A stretch of DNA of 64,000 nucleotides from Chryseobacterium gleum (GTDB lineage Bacteria > Bacteroidota > Bacteroidia > Flavobacteriales_D > Crocinitomicaceae): the NCBI GenBank assembly GCA_945888595.1, contig CAMDAO010000002.1, positions 1 to 64,000 of the forward strand. The letters are read 5' to 3'. Below the pieces are notes generated by a model. That model was not told where the DNA came from. It made no database searches and was given only the letters and a program-made list of their open reading frames with translations. The translations under genes were made by a program, and so were the position numbers. Below are positions 49,042 through 59,595 of this stretch, in pieces. Each line of letters opens with the position of its first letter. The stretch's first letter is position 1.

Positions 49042-49765
49042 TACAATTGCATTTAAAAAAGGACAGATCGCTATTTTGATTGATCCTGAAAAATGCGATA
49101 ACGGGCCTGAATTAGTAGCGTTAATTAAGAAAGCAGAATTTGCCAAAATAGATTATTTTTTTATTGGAGGAAGTACCGTTACAAAAGGTGAATTTGAAGC
49201 GACGATTCATTTTTTAAAATTAAACACAACGCTTCCCATTGTTATTTTTCCAGGTGGCTCTCATCAAGTTTCTGAAAAAGCGGATGCTTTGCTTTATCTA
49301 AGTTTACTTTCAGGCAGAAACCCTGATTTTTTGATAGGTCATCATGTGCAATCGGCGAATGAAATTTTCGCAATGGATCTCGAAGTGATTTCAACAGGAT
49401 ATATATTAATTGATGGCGGAACTCAATCTACGGTCGCCTATGTGAGTCAAACTACTCCAATCCCTCGAGAGCAAATTAGTATCGCTAAAAATACAGCGAT
49501 TGCCGGAGTGCTTCAAGGCAAAAAAATCATTTATTTTGATGCAGGAAGTGGGGCAAAGAATTCGGTACCAACTGAAATGATAAATGAAACAGTTGCGTTA
49601 AATGTTCCAATAATTGTCGGTGGTGGAATACGTTCTATTGGTCAGATAAATGAGTATAAAAGTGCTGGTGCGAATGTGATTGTTATTGGGAATCATATTG
49701 AAGAAAATATTGATTTTTTATTAGATATTCAGGCATTTATTTCTGACAATACAGGTGAAGAGTAA
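49016..49765 (+). CDS. geranylgeranylglyceryl/heptaprenylglyceryl phosphate synthase family protein
   Basis: AILIDPEKC, YFFIGGSTVT, VIFPGGSHQVSEKADALLYLSLLSGRNPDFLIGHHV, YFDAGSGAKNSVP, PIIVGGGIRS. GTG start overlapping the PPTase gene by 26 bp. Confidence 0.92.
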   Translation: MKNYQTVFNTIAFKKGQIAILIDPEKCDNGPELVALIKKAEFAKIDYFFIGGSTVTKGEFEATIHFLKLNTTLPIVIFPGGSHQVSEKADALLYLSLLSGRNPDFLIGHHVQSANEIFAMDLEVISTGYILIDGGTQSTVAYVSQTTPIPREQISIAKNTAIAGVLQGKKIIYFDAGSGAKNSVPTEMINETVALNVPIIVGGGIRSIGQINEYKSAGANVIVIGNHIEENIDFLLDIQAFISDNTGEE

Positions 49766-49987
49766 AAAAATAACATTCTTCTTTGTTAATAAAGTGCTAG
49801 GATTTTTTTAGTTATTATATTGCTTTTCAATTAGATAATTCAATTTTTTATTTTGATATTTACTTAATTTTTACTTGAATAATCCTTAATTTTTTATTTT
49901 TGTCAATTACTTTTCTTAAAATTGTTTGATTTAACAAATATTGTGTTTATTTTTACTCTTTCGATATTATATTTAATTGTTAAAATT

Positions 49988-52201
49988 ATGATGAATAGAC
50001 TATTTACTTTTTTAATATTGCCTCTAGCGGCTCTTTTTAGTTTTGAATCTTTTGCTCAAGGTGAACATTTTAATTGCGGCACTTCTGAGAAAATGAGAGA
50101 ATTATACAAGCAAAACCCTTCAATGGAGGCTGATATTGCTCGTTTAATACACAATTCTAGAACTAATAAATCAAATAAATCTGCGACAGATACATTATTA
50201 ATTCCAATTGTTTTTCATATTATCCATCAATATGGAAGTGAAAACATTCCAGACGCCAATGTATATGATCAAATCAAAGTATTAAACCGCGATTATTTAG
50301 CATTGAATGCTGATACAAGTGAGGTTATTGCTGCATTTGATACAATGATTGGAAAAGCGTATATTCAGTTTCAGCTAGCTTCAAAAGATCCTTGGGGGAA
50401 TTGTACAAATGGTATTGAACATATTTACAGTCATGAATCCACTCAAGGGGATGATAATTCAAAATTGAGTGGTTGGCACAGATCACGTTACTTAAATGTT
50501 TGGGTGGTTGCTTCTATGAGAGATGGAGTTGCTGGTTATGCATTTTATCCTTCAGATGGTATAGATTTTAGTGTAGACGGCATTATTATTTTAGATGATT
50601 ATATTGGAAGGCTTGCCCCTAGTTCAGAAAATTCTTCTCGAGCATTGACACATGAAATTGGTCATTATTTAGCATTGCCTCATCCTTGGGGTAATAATAA
50701 CGATCCGATGGTTGTTTGCGGAGATGATGGTATACTCGATACTCCTGTAACAAAAGGATATAATTATTGTCCTGCTAATGCAAATGCAAGTAAAATATGT
50801 GATCCAGATGTTGCTGCTACTGGTTATATTGGTACAGCTGAAAATTATCAAAATTACATGGATTATTCTTATTGCTCGTTTATGTTTACCCCAGATCAGG
50901 TGGATTTAATGAGAAGTAGTTTAACCGTTGGAGAAGCTCAAAGACCGGATTTAACTGCCGATTCTGTGCATGAACTAGCTGGAGTAGCACCCTATGTTTC
51001 TGCTTTGTCTCCGCCGCTATGCACACCTGTTGCAGATTTTTATGCTCCAGATGCTGGCCGTTTTATTTGTCAAGGGGCTAGCGTGACTTTTTATGATGCT
51101 TCATGGAGAGCGGCAGTTGCATCGAGAGTGTGGACTTTTGAAGGAGGAACTCCTGCAACATCAACTTCTGCTACTCAAAGTGTAACATATGATGCGCCAG
51201 GATATAAAAAAGTAACTTTATCTGTTACGAATGCGAATGGAACAAATTCGGTTGTGAAAGAAAATTATGTGTATGTTTCACCATTATGGGCTGATTTTAC
51301 AGGACCTTATTCAAATAACTTAGAAAGTGACAATGCATTGTGGTTTTTAGTAGATAATCGTGAAAATTTATCTAATAAATTTAGCTTAAACTATGGTCAT
51401 GGTTATTCTCTTAGTAAATGTTATAAATTAAACAACTATAAAGATATTAATGCAGCTTTACCTTATACAGCTGATTGGTATCATAATAGACGTTTAGGTG
51501 GTTCGAAAGGTGTTTTAATTACTCCTTCATTTGACCTTAGAAATACGACAGGAGTGTCGGTTTCTTTTAAATTCGCATATGCTTCAAACGCAACTATCGC
51601 TGCTGATATTAAAGAAGGGTTTAAAGTATATTACTCTAGAAACTGTGGTCAATCTTGGTCACCAGTTTCAGGAACATCTATTACCGGAACTTCAACTGTA
51701 TCCGTGCCGGGTGGTTTCGTAAGTGGTGCTAATGTATTAACATCAGGGTTTGCAGGATATACAGACTTTGCGCCAGCAACGAATAATCAATGGAAAACTT
51801 GTTCATTTAATTACAATCCTACAAGTCTTGACAATGAAGTAAGATTTAAAATAGAATTTACTGCTTCAGATCTATCTAGTAATTTTTATGTAGATAATTT
51901 TAATGTTGCGGGAACTTTAGGTCTTTTTTCTAATGACATTGATGATCTTGAATTGATGATTTATCCAAATCCACTCTCTTCTCAACAATCTATTAATGTA
52001 TCTTATTTTGCTGGAGAAAATCCGGTAGAATTGATATTAAGAGATGCACAAGGGAAAGTAGTATGTAGTGAGAAAATTAGCATAACAAATTCAAAAGTAG
52101 AACACACGTTGGAAGTTGGAAAACCTCTTTCTGCTTCTTGTTACTTCCTTGAAGTGAAATCTGGAGGATTTTCTTCTGTGAAAAAAGTAATAGTATTATA
52201 A
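49988..52201 (+). CDS. secreted M43 (pappalysin-like) metalloprotease with PKD domain and T9SS type A sorting domain
   Basis: Signal peptide; RALTHEIGHYLALPHPWG (HExxHxxxxxH), PKD module, C-term LMIYPNPLSSQQSINVSYFAGENPVELILRDAQGKVV..SSVKKVIVL. Confidence 0.92.
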   Translation: MMNRLFTFLILPLAALFSFESFAQGEHFNCGTSEKMRELYKQNPSMEADIARLIHNSRTNKSNKSATDTLLIPIVFHIIHQYGSENIPDANVYDQIKVLNRDYLALNADTSEVIAAFDTMIGKAYIQFQLASKDPWGNCTNGIEHIYSHESTQGDDNSKLSGWHRSRYLNVWVVASMRDGVAGYAFYPSDGIDFSVDGIIILDDYIGRLAPSSENSSRALTHEIGHYLALPHPWGNNNDPMVVCGDDGILDTPVTKGYNYCPANANASKICDPDVAATGYIGTAENYQNYMDYSYCSFMFTPDQVDLMRSSLTVGEAQRPDLTADSVHELAGVAPYVSALSPPLCTPVADFYAPDAGRFICQGASVTFYDASWRAAVASRVWTFEGGTPATSTSATQSVTYDAPGYKKVTLSVTNANGTNSVVKENYVYVSPLWADFTGPYSNNLESDNALWFLVDNRENLSNKFSLNYGHGYSLSKCYKLNNYKDINAALPYTADWYHNRRLGGSKGVLITPSFDLRNTTGVSVSFKFAYASNATIAADIKEGFKVYYSRNCGQSWSPVSGTSITGTSTVSVPGGFVSGANVLTSGFAGYTDFAPATNNQWKTCSFNYNPTSLDNEVRFKIEFTASDLSSNFYVDNFNVAGTLGLFSNDIDDLELMIYPNPLSSQQSINVSYFAGENPVELILRDAQGKVVCSEKISITNSKVEHTLEVGKPLSASCYFLEVKSGGFSSVKKVIVL

Positions 52202-52249
52202 GATTCTAATACGTTCTTTTTGAACTTAAAATTATAAATTATTAGATCT

Positions 52250-52285
52250 ATCCCAGTAAACATATGTTTGCTGGGATTTTTATTT
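52250..52285 (+). terminator. Rho-independent terminator after M43 protease
   Basis: ATCCCAG...CTGGGAT followed by TTTTATTTTT. Confidence 0.8.
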
Positions 52286-52374
52286 TTATATGCTTCTATG
52301 AGGCTTATGATTTGATATAAAGAAGAACGTCTTTACATCTAAATTCTATTTGCTACCTTTGATAAAAGAAAAAA

Positions 52375-53106
52375 ATGTCAAAAATTCATCCATACTGTTT
52401 AACAATAGCAGGTTTTGACCCCTCAGGAGGTGCAGGAGTTATAGCAGATTGCAAGACTTTTGAGCAATTAAATGTGCACGGTTTGAGTGTTATTACCTGT
52501 AATACGATTCAAACAGAAGATCAGTTTTTTAGCTATAATTGGGTAGATTTTGAAATTATTAGTGATCAAATAATTAAATTAATTGAACGCTACCCCATTC
52601 GATTTATCAAGATTGGTTTAATAAAAGACTCAGAGACACTTTTATCCATATTGCAGCTTATTCATAAAAGAGTAAAATCACCTGTTGTGATATGGGATCC
52701 AATCGTATGTCCAACGTATGACTTGAAGGGTAACGAAGAAAAAAAATTCGAAAATAATTTTTCAGAGATTTTAAAAATGATATCTGTCATTACTCCCAAT
52801 TTACCAGAATTTAAGCTTCTTTTTGGAGAAATAAATCCAGAGAATTCTGATTGTACGGTGTATTTGAAAGGAGGACATTCTGAAGATAAAGGGAAAGATT
52901 TCTTGTATCATAATCAAAAAATGTATCCTTTCAATCCTAAGATAAATACGAGTTTGAAGAAACATGGTACGGGATGTATTTTTTCGAGTGCTTTAGTAGC
53001 TTTTTTGTCGAGAGAATTCCCCCTCAATAAATCCTGCTACAGAGCGAAACACTATGTGGAAAAAAGAATACTATCTAATAAGACCTTGTTAGCTTATCAT
53101 AAATAA
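52375..53106 (+). CDS. thiD: hydroxymethylpyrimidine/phosphomethylpyrimidine kinase
   Basis: LTIAGFDPSGGAGVIADCKTFEQLNVHGLSVITCNTIQT, KKHGTGCIFSSALVA. Confidence 0.88.
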   Translation: MSKIHPYCLTIAGFDPSGGAGVIADCKTFEQLNVHGLSVITCNTIQTEDQFFSYNWVDFEIISDQIIKLIERYPIRFIKIGLIKDSETLLSILQLIHKRVKSPVVIWDPIVCPTYDLKGNEEKKFENNFSEILKMISVITPNLPEFKLLFGEINPENSDCTVYLKGGHSEDKGKDFLYHNQKMYPFNPKINTSLKKHGTGCIFSSALVAFLSREFPLNKSCYRAKHYVEKRILSNKTLLAYHK

Positions 53107-53119
53107 ATTCGGATCTCTG

Positions 53120-54961
53120 TTAGTTATTAATTCCCTGAAGTGAACACAAGTTATAGTAAAGTCCTTTCTTTTCGAGTAATTCAGAATGCGTTCCCATTTC
53201 TTTGATTTCTCCTTTTGAGAGAACAATAATTTGATCGGCTTTTTGAATCGTACTTAATCGATGTGCAATAACAAGAGATGTTCTTTCTTTCATTAAGTTT
53301 TCTAAAGCATCTTGAACTAGTTTCTCTGATTCAGTATCTAAAGCTGAAGTGGCTTCATCTAAGATCATTATCGAAGGGTTTTTCAGGACAGCTCGCGCAA
53401 TACTAATTCTTTGCTTTTGCCCTCCCGATAATTTATTTCCTCTTTCTCCAATGTTTGTTTCATACCCGTTTTCTAAATTCATAATAAATTCATGGGCATT
53501 GGCAATTTTAGCGGCTGCAACAATTTGCTCATCAGTTGCATTCAAAGACCCAAAAAGAATATTGTTTTTCGCAGTGTCATTAAATAAAATAGATTCTTGC
53601 GAAACAATTCCTATATGGGAACGAAGATCATTGATGGACGATTCTCTTATGTCGGTGGAGTCATAGTAAATATTTCCTTCCGTCACATCATAAAAACGCG
53701 GTAACAAATCCGAAATAGTTGATTTTCCACTTCCAGATTCACCTACAAGTGCATAGGTTTTACCACACGGAATTGTGAAATTTATATTTTTCAAAACAAA
53801 ATCGTCTTTGTATTTAAAAGATACATTTTCGAACCTAAGTTCACTCGATAATTCGTTTAATTTAGTTGGATTTTCTGTTTCAAATATTTTTTCATCTGTT
53901 GTCAATATGTCGTTTATTCGATCTTGAGAAGCTTTTGTTTTGTTTAAAAAACCGATTGAAGATGCAATTCCTTGTATGGGTCTTAGTAATTGAGAAAACA
54001 CCACAATAAATGTTATAAATTTCCCTCCTGTCAAATCGGTCTGCATGTCGATAATCATACTTCCGCCAAACCATACGATACATACCAGAACAAAAGCGCC
54101 AAGTGTTTCATTTAAAGGTGAAGAAAGGTCTTTTTTGCGGAATGCTTTTGTTATTAATTCTTGGTGTTTTAGATTTGTTTTTTTGAAGGAAGACAGCATC
54201 TGTGGAACAGCGTTGAATGCTTTTATAACTCGAATTGCTCCTAGTCCTTCTTCCATTTCAGAAGTTAAATGCCCCATCTGATCTTGTCCTTCTTTTGCTG
54301 TTTTTTTCAAACTTTTACCAATTCTTGAAATGATCAAGGCTGAAATTGGAAGTAAAATAAAAGAAATTAAAGTTAATTGTGGACTCAAATAAACAAGAAA
54401 AGAAACGCTTATCAAAACCGCAATTGGCTCTCGGTAAATTAACTCCAATACACTTACTACGGCTACTTCAATGTCATTTACATCAGTTGTCATCCGCGAC
54501 ATTAAATCCCCTTTTCTTTCTTCAGAATAATAAGACAAAGGTAAATTCATTGCTTTTTCGTACAGTTTATTTCGGATATCTCTTACAACGACCATCCGCA
54601 ATTTTGATTGATGCCAAACAGTCGCATAGCGAAAAATATTTTTTAGTAAAAAAGCAGATAAAATTGAGATACAAATAAATAGTAAAGCATCCTTTGGACT
54701 TCTTTCAATGGTGATACTCATAAAATAATTGAAGTAGTTCACCACATATTTGAAAAAATCAACAAAACCACCGCTATAAAGAGGTTCTATCAAAGCGATT
54801 GGATTCACTTCTTTATCTAAAAAAATAATTTTAAAAAAGGGTATAAACATTACTAACGAAATTAAATTAAAAATCGTAAATAATATATTATATACAATCA
54901 CCAAAATAGCGGTCATTCTGTAGGTAAATGCGTACCTGTGAATCTCTAAAATCTCTTTCAT
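53120..54961 (-). CDS. ABC transporter ATP-binding/permease (MsbA-like)
   Basis: ALVGESGSGKSTISDLLPRFYD, KLSGGQKQRISIARAVLKNPSIMILDEATSALDTESE. Start MKEILEIHRYAF at 54961; the longer track ORF overlaps rbfA. Confidence 0.93.
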   Translation of the reverse strand: MKEILEIHRYAFTYRMTAILVIVYNILFTIFNLISLVMFIPFFKIIFLDKEVNPIALIEPLYSGGFVDFFKYVVNYFNYFMSITIERSPKDALLFICISILSAFLLKNIFRYATVWHQSKLRMVVVRDIRNKLYEKAMNLPLSYYSEERKGDLMSRMTTDVNDIEVAVVSVLELIYREPIAVLISVSFLVYLSPQLTLISFILLPISALIISRIGKSLKKTAKEGQDQMGHLTSEMEEGLGAIRVIKAFNAVPQMLSSFKKTNLKHQELITKAFRKKDLSSPLNETLGAFVLVCIVWFGGSMIIDMQTDLTGGKFITFIVVFSQLLRPIQGIASSIGFLNKTKASQDRINDILTTDEKIFETENPTKLNELSSELRFENVSFKYKDDFVLKNINFTIPCGKTYALVGESGSGKSTISDLLPRFYDVTEGNIYYDSTDIRESSINDLRSHIGIVSQESILFNDTAKNNILFGSLNATDEQIVAAAKIANAHEFIMNLENGYETNIGERGNKLSGGQKQRISIARAVLKNPSIMILDEATSALDTESEKLVQDALENLMKERTSLVIAHRLSTIQKADQIIVLSKGEIKEMGTHSELLEKKGLYYNLCSLQGINN

Positions 54962-55029
54962 ATGACTGCAAAGATATGTTTTTGTTTGCCTTTTTTTAAT
55001 CCATTGACAAAATTCTTTACTTTTGTACC

Positions 55030-55368
55030 ATGAGTTCAATAAGACAAAGTAGAATTGAAGGGGTAATTCTTGAAGAACTATCCGTTTTTTTTCAAAGAAA
55101 TGCAAGAGAAATTTGTTTAGGTGCGATGGTAAGTGTGACGGTTGTTCGTGTCACTTCTGATTTATCGTTAGCCAGATGTTATGTTAGTATTTTCGCAGGC
55201 CCTGAAAAAGAAGAAGTCTTGACTTCCATCCGAGAGAATGTTAAAAAAATTAGAGGAGAGGTTGGTAAACGCCTAAAGAACATGCGTAAAATACCTGAAT
55301 TATTATTTTTTATTGATGATTCTTTAGATTATGCTAGTCAAATTGATGTGTTGTTGAAAAAAAGTTAA
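55030..55368 (+). CDS. rbfA: ribosome-binding factor A
   Basis: SSIRQSRIEGVILEELSVFFQ, RKIPELLFFIDDSLDYASQIDVLL. TACTTTTG promoter-like motif upstream. Confidence 0.93.
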   Translation: MSSIRQSRIEGVILEELSVFFQRNAREICLGAMVSVTVVRVTSDLSLARCYVSIFAGPEKEEVLTSIRENVKKIRGEVGKRLKNMRKIPELLFFIDDSLDYASQIDVLLKKS

Positions 55369-55396
55369 TTTTAATTATTTCTAACAATAAATTTTT

Positions 55397-56617
55397 ATCA
55401 ACGTACCTTATTTTATAGCAAAAAGATATCTTTCTTCGAAAAAGAAAAAGAATGTTATTAATTTAATAACACGGATCTCTGTTGTTGGAATATCTGTCAC
55501 AACTGCCGCTTTAGTGATTCTCCTTTCTGCTTTCAATGGAATTGAGTCAATGGTCAATAAACTTTATTCAGAGTTTGATTCTGATGTTGTTATCCGCTCT
55601 GCGAGAGGGAAAACATTCAATGTAAATCAAATAGATTTTTCAAAATTAAACAAAATTGAAGGAGTAAAAAGGACTTCACGTGCTATTGAAGAGGTGGTTG
55701 TTTTAAAAAAAGAAAAAAAATGGGTAAATGCTCAGATGCTGGGCGTAGATTCTAGTTTTTTACAGATGTCAAGTATGAAAAGTCACATGGTAGATGGTTT
55801 TCCGACTTTGAATGAAAACAACAGGGATGTAGCGCTAATTGGAGCCACGCTATTGGATAATTTAGGTGGCTATATTTCAAAAACAGGATATGAAAGCTTG
55901 TCAATATATGCGCCAAAGCGAAATGCGAAGGTGAAATTGGGGTCTAATCCTTTTATAACGGATATAGTTCAATTATCGGGCAGAATGAATTTCAATCGGG
56001 AAGTGAATGCTGAATTTATTGTAGTGCCTATAAAATATGCGAGTGAAATTTTAGATTACGGCGCGGATATAACCTCTGTTTGTGTTGAAGTCAAAGATAA
56101 ATATGAAAATGAATTTGTAAAAGAAGAAATCATTAAGTTTTTAGGAAATGAATTTGTTGTGAAGACAAATTATGAGAAAAATGAATTAATATTTAAAACC
56201 AGTAAAACAGAAAAACTAATCGTAATGATTATTCTATTGCTCATTTTTATTATTGCTGCTTTCAATCTTGTTGCATCGCTAACCATGTTGTTTATTGAGA
56301 AAATGGATAATATTAAAACAATGTCAAGTTTTGGAGCAGATCGTAAATTTGTGTTTAAAATTTTCTTCTTTGAAGGGTTAATGATTTCTTTAAAGGGTGT
56401 AATCATTGGTCTAATTTTGGGTTATGCCATTTGCTTTGCCCAAATTTATGGCGATTTACTTCAAATGCCCAATTCTGGAGGTGAATCATTTCCAATCAAA
56501 ATAAAGTTTCTTGACAGCATTACAATTATAACACTTGTTTGCACATTGAGTTTTTTAGCTTCCTATTTACCCGTGAAATATTTAATGAAGCGCAATTTTG
56601 AAAATCAAAACTTTTAA
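55397..56617 (+). CDS. FtsX/LolC-E family ABC transporter permease; start codon non-canonical or uncertain
   Basis: Track starts at an internal GTG (55514). The same frame continues upstream as INVPYFIAKRYLSSKKKKNVINLITRISVVGISVTTAAL, a typical family N-terminus, back to a TAA at 55388-55390 without ATG/GTG/TTG. Confidence 0.8.
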   Translation: MNVPYFIAKRYLSSKKKKNVINLITRISVVGISVTTAALVILLSAFNGIESMVNKLYSEFDSDVVIRSARGKTFNVNQIDFSKLNKIEGVKRTSRAIEEVVVLKKEKKWVNAQMLGVDSSFLQMSSMKSHMVDGFPTLNENNRDVALIGATLLDNLGGYISKTGYESLSIYAPKRNAKVKLGSNPFITDIVQLSGRMNFNREVNAEFIVVPIKYASEILDYGADITSVCVEVKDKYENEFVKEEIIKFLGNEFVVKTNYEKNELIFKTSKTEKLIVMIILLLIFIIAAFNLVASLTMLFIEKMDNIKTMSSFGADRKFVFKIFFFEGLMISLKGVIIGLILGYAICFAQIYGDLLQMPNSGGESFPIKIKFLDSITIITLVCTLSFLASYLPVKYLMKRNFENQNF

Positions 56618-56662
56618 CATTTAGATAATTTTGCTGCATAATCACTTAGTCAGTTTAAAATA

Positions 56663-56750
56663 ATCCGATGATGCATCACGCTGTCCTTAATTTTGTTTCA
56701 GATTGTTAATATTAACTAAAATCTGTATGTAAAATCTGAAACGATCGGAT
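56663..56750. promoter_or_regulatory. nested inverted-repeat element upstream of atpDC
   Basis: ATCCGAT/ATCGGAT outer arms, GTTTCAGATT/AATCTGAAAC inner arms, GTTAATATTAAC 12-bp palindrome inside, AAAATCTG direct repeat. Confidence 0.5.
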
Positions 56751-56809
56751 GTTATTTGCACAATTCCACTTCAATTGCAGTTTTTCTTTGTAATTTTTAC
56801 TATTGTTAA

Positions 56810-58405
<1,596 letters not shown>

Positions 58406-58425
58406 TTCACTAAAGATTATATAAA

Positions 58426-58716
58426 ATGCACTTAGAAATAATTACCCCAGAAGCAAAAATCTTTGCAGGTGAAGTAGAAGCAGTTCTATTGCCTGGTTTA
58501 GATGGATTGTTTCAAGTATTGAAAGGACACGCACCTATTATTTCTGCTCTTGCAAAAGGAAAAGTGAAGATCGATCTTACTGCGGCTTTTGAACGTGATG
58601 AGAAATCAAGCGAAATGATTGAGGGTGATCAAAAAGATGCTAAAGTGATACGTGTAAGTATTAATGGAGGTGTTTTAGAGATGCAAAATGACAAAATTGT
58701 TTTGCTAGCCGAATAA
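58426..58716 (+). CDS. atpC: F0F1 ATP synthase subunit epsilon
   Basis: MHLEIITPEAKIFAGEVEAVLLPGLDGLFQVLKGHAPIISAL, directly after atpD. Confidence 0.95.
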   Translation: MHLEIITPEAKIFAGEVEAVLLPGLDGLFQVLKGHAPIISALAKGKVKIDLTAAFERDEKSSEMIEGDQKDAKVIRVSINGGVLEMQNDKIVLLAE

Positions 58717-58735
58717 ATAGTTTAATAAAATTTAG

Positions 58736-58768
58736 GAGGGATCTGGTTTTCCATTTCCCTCTTTTTTG
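58736..58768 (+). terminator. Rho-independent terminator of atpDC
   Basis: GAGGGA...TCCCTC followed by TTTTTTG. Confidence 0.75.
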
Positions 58769-58849
58769 TTAAGGTATGTTAAGCTTATTAAATTAATTGT
58801 TTATAAAGACGAAACTTTCCTTATTTTCGTCGCTAATTCAAATTATTAA

Positions 58850-59593
58850 ATGGATTATTTAAAACAAATAGACCCTACTAATATACCAAAACACATTGCT
58901 GTGATAATGGATGGTAATGGAAGATGGGCTCAACAGCAAGGACACGAAAGATTGTATGGTCACAATTATGGTGTTGAATCTGTTCGAGAAGTTTTAAAAG
59001 CTGCAAAAGAGTTGAAAGTAAACTATTTAACTTTATATGCATTCTCTACCGAAAATTGGAATAGACCAAAAGAAGAGGTGGAGGGATTAATGGATCTGCT
59101 AATCCGTACTATTGCTGGAGAAGTGGATGAATTAAATAGTAAAGGGATTCGTTTACTGACAATTGGCGACACAGAAGGCTTGCCAGAAGGTTGCAGAAAT
59201 GAATTAAAAAAAGCAATTGAAATTACTTCTCACAATACCGAAACAAGTTTAATCTTGGCCTTAAATTATAGCGCCCGTTGGGAAATTATTAATGCAACCA
59301 AAAATATTGCCAAAAGGATTAAAAATGGTGATATTGATTTTGATTCAATTGATGATAAAATGTTTGATGAAGAATTAACAACATCGGGCATTCCTGATCC
59401 TGAATTATTAATTAGAACAAGCGGGGAACATCGCGTCAGTAATTTTTTACTTTGGCAAATTGCGTATTCTGAATTTTATTTCACAGATGTTTTATGGCCA
59501 GATTTCACAAAAGAAGATTTATACAAGGCCGTACTAGACTATCAATCTCGTGAACGTCGCTTTGGCTTAGTTTCAGCGCAAATAACTAAGTAA
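58850..59593 (+). CDS. uppS: isoprenyl transferase (undecaprenyl diphosphate synthase)
   Basis: HIAVIMDGNGRWAQQQGHERLYGHNYGVESV, LTLYAFSTENWNRP, LLIRTSGEHRVSNFLLWQIAYSEFYF. Confidence 0.96.
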   Translation: MDYLKQIDPTNIPKHIAVIMDGNGRWAQQQGHERLYGHNYGVESVREVLKAAKELKVNYLTLYAFSTENWNRPKEEVEGLMDLLIRTIAGEVDELNSKGIRLLTIGDTEGLPEGCRNELKKAIEITSHNTETSLILALNYSARWEIINATKNIAKRIKNGDIDFDSIDDKMFDEELTTSGIPDPELLIRTSGEHRVSNFLLWQIAYSEFYFTDVLWPDFTKEDLYKAVLDYQSRERRFGLVSAQITK

Positions 59594-59595
59594 GT

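Noticed and set aside
54962-55105. N-terminal extension of the MsbA-like ORF
   Set aside because: Antisense to rbfA and outside the conserved family start MKEILEIHRYAF.
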